The notes under the pieces: generated by a model
What the model was told of the DNA's origin: nothing
Database searches by the model: none
What the model saw: only the letters and a program-made list of their open reading frames with translations
Program-made: the position numbers and the translations under genes
Part shown: positions 17,357 to 25,843 of the stretch, in pieces
Layout of the letters: every line of letters starts with the position of its first letter
Numbering within the stretch: the first letter of the stretch is position 1
Assembly: GCA_021770755.1 (NCBI GenBank)
Contig: JAETQI010000004.1
Location: forward strand, 62,001 to 126,000
Length of the DNA: 64,000 nucleotides
Origin: Lachnospiraceae bacterium
GTDB lineage: Bacteria; Bacillota; Clostridia; Lachnospirales; Lachnospiraceae
Direction: 5' to 3'

Positions 17357-20245
17357 ATGCGGAAAAAGGAATATGGAAAAAAAGTTATCAGTATTATCCT
17401 GGCAGCGTCCATGATGATCAGTCTGGCGGCCTGCGGAGGCGGCAAGGCGTCAGACACACAGGAGACAGCGGTATCGCAGGAGACAACAGCGGGTACAGAG
17501 ACGCCCGCAGAGCCGGAGACGGCTGCAGAGCAGACGCCGGAAGCGGCGGCAGCGAAGTATTCTGTGACAGAGGAGAACGGAAATAAGGAGATGACCATGG
17601 CACGCCAGCCGGAGGCGTCCTACTGGTTTCCGGCACAGCTCCTGGAGTGGAACGCTGCGGACGACGAGGACCTGATCTTCAATGTGAGCACGGTTCCGTT
17701 GGCAAAGCGCGCGGATATCGATTCGCTTGAGACCGTGAATGCGACACAGAATAAGGACACAAAGATCCTGTCGATCTCGATCATGAACGGCAGCACCAGC
17801 GGCAACTCCCCGCACGGTCTGAACAAGGCGGAGGCAAATGCGTTCTCCTACTGGCAGTACGTGGATACGCTGGTGTACTGGGGCGGTTCTTCGGGAGAGG
17901 GACTGATCGTCGCACCGAGCCCGGACGTGGTGGATGCAGGCCACAGGAACGGCGTGAAAGTGATCGGTACGGTGTTCATGCCGCAGGCAGCGCACGGCGG
18001 CAAGATCGAATGGCTGGATGACCTGCTGCAGAAAAATGAAGACGGCAGCTATCCGGTCGTGGACAAACTGATCGAGGTGGCTGAGACCTACGGATTTGAC
18101 GGCTGGTTCATCAACCAGGAGACAGAGGGGACAGACGAGGCGTCCCTGACAAAAGAGCACGCGGATCTGATGCAGGGATTCCTTTCTTATTACAAGGAGA
18201 AAGCGCCGGATCTGGAGCTCGTGTACTATGATTCCATGACAGTGGACGGCGAGATGGACTGGCAGAACGCCCTGACAGAGAAGAACGCTGCCTATCTGAA
18301 GAATGCGGACGGCGCGGATGTGGCGGACTCCATGTTCTTGAACTTCTGGTGGACGACGGATAAGCTTGCGCCCGACGAGCTGCTCAAGGCTTCCGCGGAG
18401 CTTGCGGCGGAGAAGGAGATCGACCCGTATGACCTTTACGCGGGCATCGACCTGCAGAGCAACGGTTATGACACGCCGATCAAGTGGAATCTGTTTGAGA
18501 ATCCGGACGGCGGTACATACACTTCATTAGGACTTTACTGCCCGAGCTGGTCGTATTTCTCATCGCAGATGATCCAGGATTTCTGGAAGAAGGAGAACAA
18601 GCTGTGGGTGAACGCGAAGGGGGATCCCTCCGCGGACGTGCAGGCTTCGGGGGACACGGACTGGAGAGGTGTTTCCACCTATGTCGTGGAGCGTACCGCG
18701 CTGACGGCGCTTCCGTTTGTGACGAATTTCTCCACAGGAAACGGTTATGGATTTTATAAGAACGGGGAACTGATCAGCATGCTTGACTGGAACAACCGGA
18801 GTCTGTCCGACATGCTGCCGACCTACCGCTACATCATCAAGGACGGAGAGGGCAACAAGCTGGCGGCGGATCTCGACGTGGGAGACGCATACTACGGCGG
18901 AACGAGCCTGATCCTGCGCGGCAATATGAAGCAGGGCGTGCCGTCTACGATCAAGCTGTACAGCGCCGACCTTCCCGTGTCCGACAAGATGACGTTCACG
19001 ACCACCGCGAGGGCAAAGGGCGCCGAGGTCGCACTTGACGCAGTGCTTACGCTGGATGATGGCTCAGAGCTGGTGCTCGAGGGGGATAAGAAAGTCGCGG
19101 ATGCGTGGACGACCGTCACATACCAGACCTCGGAGCTTGCCGGCAAGACCGTGAAGGCGATCTCCTACAGGCTGACTTCCGGTGCGGACAGCGGTTCCCT
19201 TCAGTTCCGTTTTGGCAATATCACGATGATTGAGGCGGAGAGCGAGGAGACGGCTGCGGTGAGCAATGTGAAGGTGCTCGACAGCGAGTTTGACGAGGAT
19301 GGAATGTACGCAGGCGTGCGCCTTGCGTGGGACAGCGATGTGCAGACGGATTACTATGAGGTCTACCGCATCAATCAGGATCAGACCAAGTCGCTCCTGG
19401 GCGTGTCCAACACGAACAGCTTCTATATCAACACACTGCCGCGCACAGACGAGACGAACAAGTCCACTTTTGAGGTGGTTCCTGTGAACGCACTGTTGGC
19501 GGAGGGTACCAGCGCGACCGTGACGATGGACTGGCCGGACAACAGTATCCCGAAGGCGGCATTCACAGCGGATATCACGCTGGCAGCGCCGGGTGAGACC
19601 ATCACGTTCCAGAGCCTGAGCTCACAGAACACGCAGAAGGTCACATGGACGCTCACAGGCTCAGACAAGGAGTCCGCGGAGGGCGACAGCGTGTCTGTCA
19701 CATATGCTGAGGAGGGCGTCTATGCCGTTTCCATGAAGGCGGAGAATGAGTCCGGCAGCAGCGAGGCGGCAAAGGAAGGCTATATCGTGATCACGGAGGC
19801 GGCGTCTGAGGGACTCTCACTGCTCTCGCAGGGAGCCGGCACAGAGGCAGATACCTATGTGAATGACAACGAGGCGCCGCAGTTTGCAGTCGACGGCGAT
19901 TACACAAAGAAATGGTGTGCGACGGGAAGCGCGCCTCATGAGATCACGCTGGATCTCGGCGCAGTCAGGACAGTCAGCGCAGTCGACGTCTACCACGCAG
20001 AGGCAGGCGGCGAGGGCAAGGACATGAACACCAAGTCCTACGCGATCATGGTCAGCGAGGACGGCGCGTCGTTTGAGGAAGTGCGCAGCGTGACCAGAAA
20101 CACGGCGGGCACGACACATGATGCATTCGCACCGGTGAAGGCACAGTATGTCAAGCTCGTGGTGAACAAGCCGACACAGGGAAGCGACAGTGCAGCGCGC
20201 ATCTACGAAGTCGAAGTCTTCGGTCTGGAGGACACTTTGGAATAA
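17357..20245 (+). CDS. Surface GH85 endo-beta-N-acetylglucosaminidase, lipoprotein
   Basis: A 962-residue lipoprotein (lipobox LAAC, C26) with a Thr/Glu-rich linker to about residue 70. Residues 80-450 form the GH85 catalytic barrel; the active site FDGWFINQETEG contains N253 and E255, the Asn/Glu pair of this family. A beta-rich region, a fibronectin-like stretch, a PKD-like domain (about 730-820) and a C-terminal F5/8-type carbohydrate-binding domain (about 830-960) follow. GH85 enzymes cut the GlcNAc-beta-1,4-GlcNAc core of N-glycans, releasing the glycan with one GlcNAc. Located outside the cell, it is the entry step for the importer and glycosidases upstream. The ribosome-binding site is AAAGGAG. 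Confidence 0.92.
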   Translation: MRKKEYGKKVISIILAASMMISLAACGGGKASDTQETAVSQETTAGTETPAEPETAAEQTPEAAAAKYSVTEENGNKEMTMARQPEASYWFPAQLLEWNAADDEDLIFNVSTVPLAKRADIDSLETVNATQNKDTKILSISIMNGSTSGNSPHGLNKAEANAFSYWQYVDTLVYWGGSSGEGLIVAPSPDVVDAGHRNGVKVIGTVFMPQAAHGGKIEWLDDLLQKNEDGSYPVVDKLIEVAETYGFDGWFINQETEGTDEASLTKEHADLMQGFLSYYKEKAPDLELVYYDSMTVDGEMDWQNALTEKNAAYLKNADGADVADSMFLNFWWTTDKLAPDELLKASAELAAEKEIDPYDLYAGIDLQSNGYDTPIKWNLFENPDGGTYTSLGLYCPSWSYFSSQMIQDFWKKENKLWVNAKGDPSADVQASGDTDWRGVSTYVVERTALTALPFVTNFSTGNGYGFYKNGELISMLDWNNRSLSDMLPTYRYIIKDGEGNKLAADLDVGDAYYGGTSLILRGNMKQGVPSTIKLYSADLPVSDKMTFTTTARAKGAEVALDAVLTLDDGSELVLEGDKKVADAWTTVTYQTSELAGKTVKAISYRLTSGADSGSLQFRFGNITMIEAESEETAAVSNVKVLDSEFDEDGMYAGVRLAWDSDVQTDYYEVYRINQDQTKSLLGVSNTNSFYINTLPRTDETNKSTFEVVPVNALLAEGTSATVTMDWPDNSIPKAAFTADITLAAPGETITFQSLSSQNTQKVTWTLTGSDKESAEGDSVSVTYAEEGVYAVSMKAENESGSSEAAKEGYIVITEAASEGLSLLSQGAGTEADTYVNDNEAPQFAVDGDYTKKWCATGSAPHEITLDLGAVRTVSAVDVYHAEAGGEGKDMNTKSYAIMVSEDGASFEEVRSVTRNTAGTTHDAFAPVKAQYVKLVVNKPTQGSDSAARIYEVEVFGLEDTLE

Positions 20246-20253
20246 TATTTTTT

Positions 20254-20284
20254 CAGCAGCCTGGATTTCCGGGCTGCTGTTTTA
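20254..20284 (+). terminator. Rho-independent terminator of the glycan operon
   Basis: CAGCAGCC (20254-20261) pairs with GGGCTGCTG (20271-20279), followed by a T-rich tail, directly after the GH85 stop codon. Confidence 0.85.
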
Positions 20285-20319
20285 ATAATTTCATTTCTCG
20301 TTTCATGTGTGTGCATTGA

Positions 20320-20348
20320 TTGTAATCGTGCAATAAATGTGGTATGCT
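20320..20348 (+). promoter_or_regulatory. Promoter of the nucleotidyltransferase/HEPN pair
   Basis: TTGTAA (20320-20325) and TATGCT (20343-20348) are 17 bases apart. The implied transcription start near 20355 rules out the far-upstream in-frame GTG at 20309 as the start of the next gene. Confidence 0.5.
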
Positions 20349-20413
20349 GTTATCATATTTCAGATCTGTCTGAAAGGGCAGAAGGAAATGGCAAGCGGAT
20401 GGGAAGGTGTGTT

Positions 20414-20806
20414 ATGTGTGAGATGGCAGTATTAAAAACAAATACTGGTACGCAGATTCATGTGGCAGACATTAAGAAAACGATCATAGAGAGAATCATA
20501 CTGATCGCAAGTGTATGTAAGGAGATCGATTACATTATTTTGTTTGGTTCATCGCTGGAGAACAAATGTACAGAACGATCGGATATTGACATTGCAATTA
20601 TCAGTAATACATCTCGCTCAAAGTTTCTTCGTTCTAAAAGTTATAGTAGATTTACGACAGCGCTTTATAATATTGATGAAGAGCAGTGCTATGATATTTT
20701 GCAGTTTAATTCTATGGAAGATCTGAAAAAGAAAAGCAGCCCAGTGTGCAGGGATATCGTGAACAAAGGGAAGATCATATATAGGAGGGTGTCTGTTCGT
20801 GTATGA
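20414..20806 (+). CDS. MNT-type nucleotidyltransferase of a HEPN/MNT pair
   Basis: About 130 residues. The minimal nucleotidyltransferase signature is clear: ILFGSSLENK, then ERSDIDIAII with the two metal-binding aspartates. Such proteins act as antitoxins of HEPN toxins, in known cases by adding nucleotides to the toxin. The start is taken at 20414 behind GGGAAGG; 20399 is an alternative. The 3' end overlaps the HEPN gene by 8 bases, which points to coupled translation. The pair is distinctly more AT-rich than its neighbours and lies alone between two terminators, consistent with acquisition by transfer. Confidence 0.82.
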   Translation: MCEMAVLKTNTGTQIHVADIKKTIIERIILIASVCKEIDYIILFGSSLENKCTERSDIDIAIISNTSRSKFLRSKSYSRFTTALYNIDEEQCYDILQFNSMEDLKKKSSPVCRDIVNKGKIIYRRVSVRV

Positions 20807-21242
20807 AGATTATTTATCCAAGGCTTTATCATGCATAATTACAGCGAAGCAGGCGCTTAATAATTATGAAACTATGAAAATCAGGGATATGAAAAATATT
20901 GCGGCTTATAATATGCAGCAGTCTATTGAATATCTGATCAAATATAAAATTTATAATTCTGGGAACTACACGAAAAAATCGCAGATTTATGATCACAATA
21001 TAGACCGGATGATTAAAAAGTACTGTGATCCTTTTGGGATTCAGGTGCCCGTGAAACTTCGTAAAAATGCAAATATATATACATTGTGGGAGGCTGAAAG
21101 CAGGTATGATTCTGACTTTTCAGTGAGGATTGATACATTATATGCTACAATATGTATTGTTGAAGAATGGTTGATAGAAACGAAACCATATTATAGAAGA
21201 AAACTGGATCAAGTCAATAAAAAATTGGGAGTGAATCCATAA
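20799..21242 (+). CDS. HEPN-domain protein of a HEPN/MNT pair
   Basis: A 147-residue, mostly helical protein. The segment AAYNMQQSIEYLIKYKIY is the helix typical of the HEPN family, which normally reads A-x-x-xxQQAxExxxKAxL. GTG start at 20799 behind AGGAGGG. HEPN partners are often ribonucleases with an R-x4-6-H motif; no such motif is visible here, so this copy may be inactive as an RNase or use another site. Together with the nucleotidyltransferase gene it resembles a type VII toxin-antitoxin pair. AT-rich composition unlike the flanking genes. Confidence 0.72.
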   Translation: MYEDYLSKALSCIITAKQALNNYETMKIRDMKNIAAYNMQQSIEYLIKYKIYNSGNYTKKSQIYDHNIDRMIKKYCDPFGIQVPVKLRKNANIYTLWEAESRYDSDFSVRIDTLYATICIVEEWLIETKPYYRRKLDQVNKKLGVNP

Positions 21243-21247
21243 CAAAG

Positions 21248-21275
21248 AACTGCCTAAAAAATAGGCAGTTTTTTT
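21248..21275 (+). terminator. Rho-independent terminator after the HEPN gene
   Basis: AACTGCCTA (21248-21256) pairs with TAGGCAGTT (21262-21270) around a 5-base loop, followed by T residues. Confidence 0.85.
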
Positions 21276-21285
21276 CATGATTTTT

Positions 21286-21313
21286 TGACTTTTTGAGGCG
21301 TTTATTCGTTTTA
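21286..21313 (+). promoter_or_regulatory. Candidate ECF-type promoter, probably autoregulated
   Basis: TGACTTTTT (21286-21294) and CGTTTTA (21307-21313) have the layout of ECF sigma promoters (TGAxxTTTT upstream, CGT at -10). It stands directly before the ECF sigma gene, whose product commonly activates its own operon. A housekeeping reading, TTGACT with TATGAT, has poorer spacing. Confidence 0.4.
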
Positions 21314-21364
21314 TATGATAGGACCGTGAAGATCGGTTTATCTGGCAGGAATGGGGGTGGTTTG

Positions 21365-21841
21365 GTGCTTGAGAAGATGATAAGAAAGTATTACGACGAG
21401 ATTTTCCTGTACTGCTTTCACCGCGTAGGAAACCGCGCGGCGGCAGAGGATCTGTGCCAGGATACTTTTGTAAGTTTTATTGAGCATTACGCGGAGTACC
21501 GCCATATCGGCAGGACGAAAAATTATCTCTACACGATCGCGGGAAACAAGTGCAAAGATTATTACAGGAAAAATAAACCGATCCCGGTGGAGGAATTTCC
21601 GGAGCAGGGAACCGGGGAATGCCTCGAGGAGCTGGTGGTCATGCGTCAGATGGTATCCGGCCTGCCGGATGAGTTGAGGGAGGCGGTCATACTGCGGTAT
21701 TTTCAGAACTTAAAATATCAGGATATCGCGATGATACTGGGAATCAGTTCCTCCGTGGCAAAATACAGGGTAAAGAAGGCGGTAGAACGGTTGTGTGAGA
21801 TGGAAGGAGGTACCGATGAGGTCAAAAGAGAGAGACGTTGA
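21365..21841 (+). CDS. ECF-type RNA polymerase sigma factor
   Basis: About 158 residues with the two core ECF regions: sigma region 2 (YYDEIFLYCFHRVGNRAAAE, DLCQDTF) and region 4 (LPDELREAVILRYFQNLKYQ, DIAMILGISSSVAKYRVKKA). The start is placed at GTG 21365, behind GGGGGTGG; ATG 21377 is possible. The 3' end overlaps the following membrane-protein gene by 26 bases, whose ribosome-binding site lies inside this gene, a usual arrangement for sigma/anti-sigma pairs. It probably controls the ABC transporter genes downstream in response to an envelope or antibiotic signal; the signal is not evident. Confidence 0.9.
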   Translation: MLEKMIRKYYDEIFLYCFHRVGNRAAAEDLCQDTFVSFIEHYAEYRHIGRTKNYLYTIAGNKCKDYYRKNKPIPVEEFPEQGTGECLEELVVMRQMVSGLPDELREAVILRYFQNLKYQDIAMILGISSSVAKYRVKKAVERLCEMEGGTDEVKRERR

Positions 21842-22640
21842 AACAAAAATGCGGCAGTATGCGGCGGTATGTATGCGGCTTTCGGAGGAAATGGAGGAAT
21901 CGGGCAAAAAGGAGAGGCAGATCAGGGCGCTTATGCAGATCGCCCTGCCGCCCCGCACGAGAGGAAACAGCTGGGATTTCGCGCTGGATCAGATCGGATA
22001 TCTGGGGAGGTACAACCTGGTCTGGCAGGTGTTGTGGGTGCTGCTCTTCTGGTATCTGATCCACCATGGCATACCATATCTGGGTGCTGGAGAGCGTGAA
22101 AATGAGATCCTGATCCTGGTCTCTCTGCTGCCGCCGCTTCTGACACTGCTCACGGTGGAGGAGGTCACCAAAGTATACCAGCGCAGTATGCTTGAGATCG
22201 AGTACACCACAAAATATTCCCTGCAGAGTGTTGTGCTGGTGCGCATGCTGGCGATGAGTGTGTTTCATGCCGGGATTGTGGCAATAGTGATCTTTGGTAT
22301 TCACGCGGAGGCGGACTCGGAGATCGGAACGCTGTTGGTTTATGGATTTACCCCGATGATCCTGGTGACGGGTATTCTGACAAAATGTATGCAGTGTTGT
22401 CACGGAGAGCAGTTGAGGAGTGCGGGCATCGGCGTGTATGCGTTGACAGTTGTGCTGGTCGTCGCAGGGAATACAAAATATTGCGGATGGTACCAGCCGG
22501 CTTACAGGAAAGCGTGGTGTGCTGTATGCGGTGCAGGTATCATATTTGCGGTGTGGCAGTTCGGATGTCTGCGCAGAAAATTGTCCAGTATACCGTTGCA
22601 CTGCCTGAATAACGGTGAAAAACATGTGCCTGATATTTGA
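21816..22640 (+). CDS. Membrane protein, probable anti-sigma partner
   Basis: A 274-residue protein with a charged N-terminal cytoplasmic region (about 70 residues) and five or six hydrophobic segments, including VLWVLLFWYLIHHGIPYL and LVSLLPPLLTLLTV. The start at 21816 follows AAGGAGG; an upstream in-frame ATG at 21795 has no such site. No named family is recognised. Translation overlap with the ECF sigma gene suggests an anti-sigma or accessory role, and the following ABC genes suggest a transporter-linked stress module. Function is inferred from position only. Confidence 0.7.
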   Translation: MRSKERDVETKMRQYAAVCMRLSEEMEESGKKERQIRALMQIALPPRTRGNSWDFALDQIGYLGRYNLVWQVLWVLLFWYLIHHGIPYLGAGERENEILILVSLLPPLLTLLTVEEVTKVYQRSMLEIEYTTKYSLQSVVLVRMLAMSVFHAGIVAIVIFGIHAEADSEIGTLLVYGFTPMILVTGILTKCMQCCHGEQLRSAGIGVYALTVVLVVAGNTKYCGWYQPAYRKAWCAVCGAGIIFAVWQFGCLRRKLSSIPLHCLNNGEKHVPDI

Positions 22641-22769
22641 GTCAGGACAAGACTTTGAACAGGCTGTCAGTTCGTAGCAGTGATCTGTTGGAGAGTGCGG
22701 CACATGGCGTTGGTATTTGTAAAACAGTTTTCCCGGATTGAAATCTGGAATCTGTGTAGGAGGAGTAAG

Positions 22770-23534
22770 ATGGAACTGGTATTGGACAGGGTGACAAAAC
22801 AATATAAAAACAAAATTGCGGTAGACCGGCTGAGCACGACGCTGACAGAGGGTGTCTATGGTTTGCTCGGGGAAAACGGTGCGGGGAAAACGACGCTGAT
22901 GCGTCTGATCTGCGGTATATTGGACATCAATAGCGGCGAGATCAAATGTGACGGGGAGGAGATCGGCTCGATGGGGGAGCGATACCGCGATCTGTTGGGA
23001 TACCTGCCGCAGGATTTTGGTTATTATCCCAACTTTACGGCGATGGAATTCATGTGCTACATCGCCTCCCTGAAAGGGTTAGATCGAAATTATGCAAAGA
23101 AACAGAGCAGACTGCTGTTACAGAAGGTAGGGCTTGGGGGCGAGATGCGTCACAAGACCAAGACCTTTTCCGGCGGTATGCGCCAGCGCCTTGGGATTGC
23201 GCAGGCATTGTTGAATGACCCGAAGATTCTCGTGCTGGACGAACCGACAGCAGGGCTCGACCCCAAGGAGCGCGTGCGGTTCCGCAATATGATCGCGGAG
23301 CTTGGCAAAGACCGGATTGTCATATTATCCACGCATATTGTATCGGACGTGGAGGAGATCGCGGACTGGATTTATCTGATGAAACAGGGGCAGTTTATCG
23401 CGCAGGGGACACTGGAGACTTTGAGGGAGCACTATTTGTCAGTGACGCGCGCTGATGGACAGGGGGGTTTGGATATGAATTTTAACCTGGAAAAATTGTA
23501 TTTATACTATTTTTCTGAGGGAGAAGAAGATTGA
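22770..23534 (+). CDS. ABC transporter ATP-binding protein
   Basis: A 254-residue ATPase. Walker A is GENGAGKTTLM, the signature is TFSGGMRQRLGIAQAL, Walker B is ILVLDEPTAGLD, and the switch His is in STHIVSDVEE. It belongs to the CcmA/NatA-type exporters (DUF-type ABC-2 transporters). The start at 22770 follows GTAGGAGGAG; upstream in-frame ATG codons are rejected. With the permease that follows it forms an ABC-2 exporter in the sigma-factor operon; the substrate could be an antimicrobial peptide or a membrane component, but nothing in the sequence decides this. Confidence 0.93.
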   Translation: MELVLDRVTKQYKNKIAVDRLSTTLTEGVYGLLGENGAGKTTLMRLICGILDINSGEIKCDGEEIGSMGERYRDLLGYLPQDFGYYPNFTAMEFMCYIASLKGLDRNYAKKQSRLLLQKVGLGGEMRHKTKTFSGGMRQRLGIAQALLNDPKILVLDEPTAGLDPKERVRFRNMIAELGKDRIVILSTHIVSDVEEIADWIYLMKQGQFIAQGTLETLREHYLSVTRADGQGGLDMNFNLEKLYLYYFSEGEED

Positions 23535-23586
23535 TGTTCGTAGCCGGATAAGAGATTCGTGTCTGGTTTATCGAGGAGGTTTTTAT

Positions 23587-24789
23587 ATGATGTGGTTTGA
23601 ATGGAAGAAACTATTTGAGCGCAGGCTGAACGTGACTGCCATGATTCTGGGTTATGTTTTGATTGGCGTATGTGTGGCGGTGTGGATTTCGGACACCAGT
23701 TTTTATGATGACAAGACGCAGGATTACATTGAGGGAGTCAATGCAGTTCGCAGGGATCAGCAGCGCGCAGGGGCGCAGACGGACAGTTTATCGGAGGAAT
23801 ATATCACACAGCTTGTGCGGGAGATCCAGAGTCATCATCTGGATCTGGAGAGTGACGAGGCATATGTGGAAGTGATTCGTCCGCTAGGGGATCTTTTCTG
23901 GGTGACGGCAAAAAATTATACGGACATGCGTGAAGGGATCATTGACCGAAATGCTCTGAATGAGATCGACCTGACGGACGGCGCACATTTCTATGAACAG
24001 CGCATGAAAAAGATCACCGATTTTCTCAATATGGATTTTTCTTTTGGCAATTACAAGGAGGTTGAGAAAGTGTACTGGATACAAAAGGCGGAAAGAACAA
24101 AAACGCCGTTTCGGTGGGGAAGCAGGGACATCATGGGCATGGTATGGGATCTGACTGCGCTGGGGTTTTATCTGGTCTTTGTGATCATCATCTGCGTCAG
24201 CTCTGTATTTTCGTCGGAGTATGAGTCGGGCGCGGCGTACCTGCTCTTTACGACGAAATATGGAAAAAGCAGGCTGATCTGGTCAAAAATCGCCACGTCG
24301 ATTCTTTTTACAGTGGGTTATATTGTGGTTGGAATCGTGTTGGCGCTTACCGCGATCGGATTGTTTTTGGGCTTTCAGGGCGCAGATCTGCCGGTTCAGC
24401 TCTGGGATTCCGTCATACCATACAACCTCACTGTGGGACAGGCGTGCGCGGCAAATTTTGCAGTGATGCTGTTGGTGAGTGTTGCCACTGCGCTCGTGCT
24501 GCTTGGCTGTTCGGCAGGAATCCGCTCCTCGTTCGCAACGCTTGTGATCGGCATGACGCTCATGATCGCCCCCGCTTTTTTCCCGATGAGCAAGGAGAGC
24601 GGGCTGTGGAACCACGTCAATTATCTGTTTCCGGTCAGGGTGTTGGACTTAAAGACGGTGCTCGGTTCCTTCGTGAGCTATACAGTTGGAAACCATGTGA
24701 TATCGTATGTGGAGATGATCGTGACTGTGTATATTGTGATCGGTGTGACTGCCTTGCTGTGGATCCGGAGAGGGTGGTGCAGGGTATGA
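23587..24789 (+). CDS. ABC-2 type permease
   Basis: A 400-residue membrane protein: one N-terminal helix (TAMILGYVLIGVCVAVWI), a large extracellular loop of about 130 residues, then five helices (LGFYLVFVIIICVSSVF, ILFTVGYIVVGIVLALTAI, and others). This one-plus-five plan is standard for ABC-2 exporters of the ABC2_membrane_3 group. GAGGAGG precedes the ATG pair at 23587. It is the partner of the preceding ATPase and the last gene of the ECF operon. Confidence 0.88.
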   Translation: MMWFEWKKLFERRLNVTAMILGYVLIGVCVAVWISDTSFYDDKTQDYIEGVNAVRRDQQRAGAQTDSLSEEYITQLVREIQSHHLDLESDEAYVEVIRPLGDLFWVTAKNYTDMREGIIDRNALNEIDLTDGAHFYEQRMKKITDFLNMDFSFGNYKEVEKVYWIQKAERTKTPFRWGSRDIMGMVWDLTALGFYLVFVIIICVSSVFSSEYESGAAYLLFTTKYGKSRLIWSKIATSILFTVGYIVVGIVLALTAIGLFLGFQGADLPVQLWDSVIPYNLTVGQACAANFAVMLLVSVATALVLLGCSAGIRSSFATLVIGMTLMIAPAFFPMSKESGLWNHVNYLFPVRVLDLKTVLGSFVSYTVGNHVISYVEMIVTVYIVIGVTALLWIRRGWCRV

Positions 24790-24806
24790 AATGCCGATTT
24801 TGGGTG

Positions 24807-24835
24807 TTGTTCAAAGCGTGCGAAGCGTGTATACT
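24807..24835 (+). promoter_or_regulatory. Promoter of the Uma2-type nuclease gene
   Basis: TTGTTC (24807-24812) and TATACT (24830-24835) are 17 bases apart, 55 bases before the ATG at 24891. It probably also serves the following accessory genes. Confidence 0.55.
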
Positions 24836-24890
24836 ATAAGTGATGAGAAATAAAAAACTATATTTTGGGGAGACAGGAAAGGAGTAGTAT

Positions 24891-25436
24891 ATGCTGGCGG
24901 ATAAACGGGACCGAATTCGGGACGAAAAAATTAACGGAGAGATCTTTGATATGTCACCGGCACCTAATTTTCGGCACAGTGTGGTAACGAATAATATCAA
25001 CTGTGCGATTAGAGCCGGACTGAAGGACAGCCTCTGCCTGGTATTTATGGAAAATATCGACTACAAATATTCAAAGGACAGCGACGATTATCTCGAGCCG
25101 GATATCATCATCTGCTGTGACAGGAATCAGATCAGGGGCAATTCCTATTACGGCACGCCCAAATTTGTGGCAGAGACACTGAGCCCGTCCACCGCAAAGC
25201 GGGACAGGGGGGTCAAGAAAGACATCTATGAGTCGAGCGGCGTGGAGGAGTACTGGATCGTGTCTCCCACGGAGAGAGCCGTTGAGATCTATTATCTGAA
25301 AAATGGCAGATATGAGATTGAGGAGTCCTATATACTGGATGATGACGAGACGAGCGAGCACTACAATCTCAAGCAGGAGATCACGCTTAGGGCATTTCCG
25401 GTTACCATGACACTTGAGGATATTTTTGCATATTAA
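24891..25436 (+). CDS. Uma2-family (DUF820) restriction-endonuclease-like protein
   Basis: A 181-residue protein with the PD-(D/E)XK-like fold of Uma2 proteins. Visible family features are NGEIFDMSPAPNFRH, the acidic LEPDIIICCD strand, the FVAETLSPSTAKRDRGVKKD block (usual form EVLSPSTxxxDxxxKxxxY) and VEEYWIVSP. These proteins are common in cyanobacteria and clostridia and their role is unclear; a DNA-cleaving or mobile-element-linked function is often suggested. It opens an accessory run of four genes that includes two more proteins with PD-(D/E)XK domains. Confidence 0.88.
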   Translation: MLADKRDRIRDEKINGEIFDMSPAPNFRHSVVTNNINCAIRAGLKDSLCLVFMENIDYKYSKDSDDYLEPDIIICCDRNQIRGNSYYGTPKFVAETLSPSTAKRDRGVKKDIYESSGVEEYWIVSPTERAVEIYYLKNGRYEIEESYILDDDETSEHYNLKQEITLRAFPVTMTLEDIFAY

Positions 25437-25481
25437 AGATCTTATTGTAAAGAAAGTGCATTTCATACGGGGAGGGGCTTT

Positions 25482-25817
25482 ATGACGCGTGAACATTTTA
25501 TCTGTTTCGATCTGGGATTCAGGGTAGATGACAGAACGGAATTTTATAACAGGCTGGTCAGCCTGTTTGGCGTGGGCGGGACAGTGTCCAGAAACAGGAG
25601 GGGCGAGGTGCTGGATTTCAGCATATTGACCGACCAGGGGGTATTGCGCATGGGAAGCAGCAACAACACGCTGGAGTTAAAGCTCGACAGCTCTGATTCC
25701 GGGGTGATCGTCACGGCTTCACAACTGAACGCACTGCATGACCAGCTCAAAGCGCATCTGGGGATCGTCAAGGATTATCCGTGGTACATCAGGGTGGTAA
25801 ATGTGTATCGGATGTGA
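25482..25817 (+). CDS. Small protein of unknown function
   Basis: A 111-residue soluble protein starting TREHFICFDLGFRVDDRTEF; no family recognised. The sequence alternates short strands and helices (VLDFSILTDQGVLRMGSS, ASQLNALHDQLKAHLGIV), suggesting a compact alpha/beta domain, without membrane or signal segments. A good ribosome-binding site (GGGGAGG) precedes ATG 25482. It lies 45 bases after the Uma2 gene and 26 bases before an ATPase-nuclease gene, so it is probably in their operon. Confidence 0.7.
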   Translation: MTREHFICFDLGFRVDDRTEFYNRLVSLFGVGGTVSRNRRGEVLDFSILTDQGVLRMGSSNNTLELKLDSSDSGVIVTASQLNALHDQLKAHLGIVKDYPWYIRVVNVYRM

Positions 25818-25843
25818 TGTATTGACAGGGGAGGTTGCCGGGA

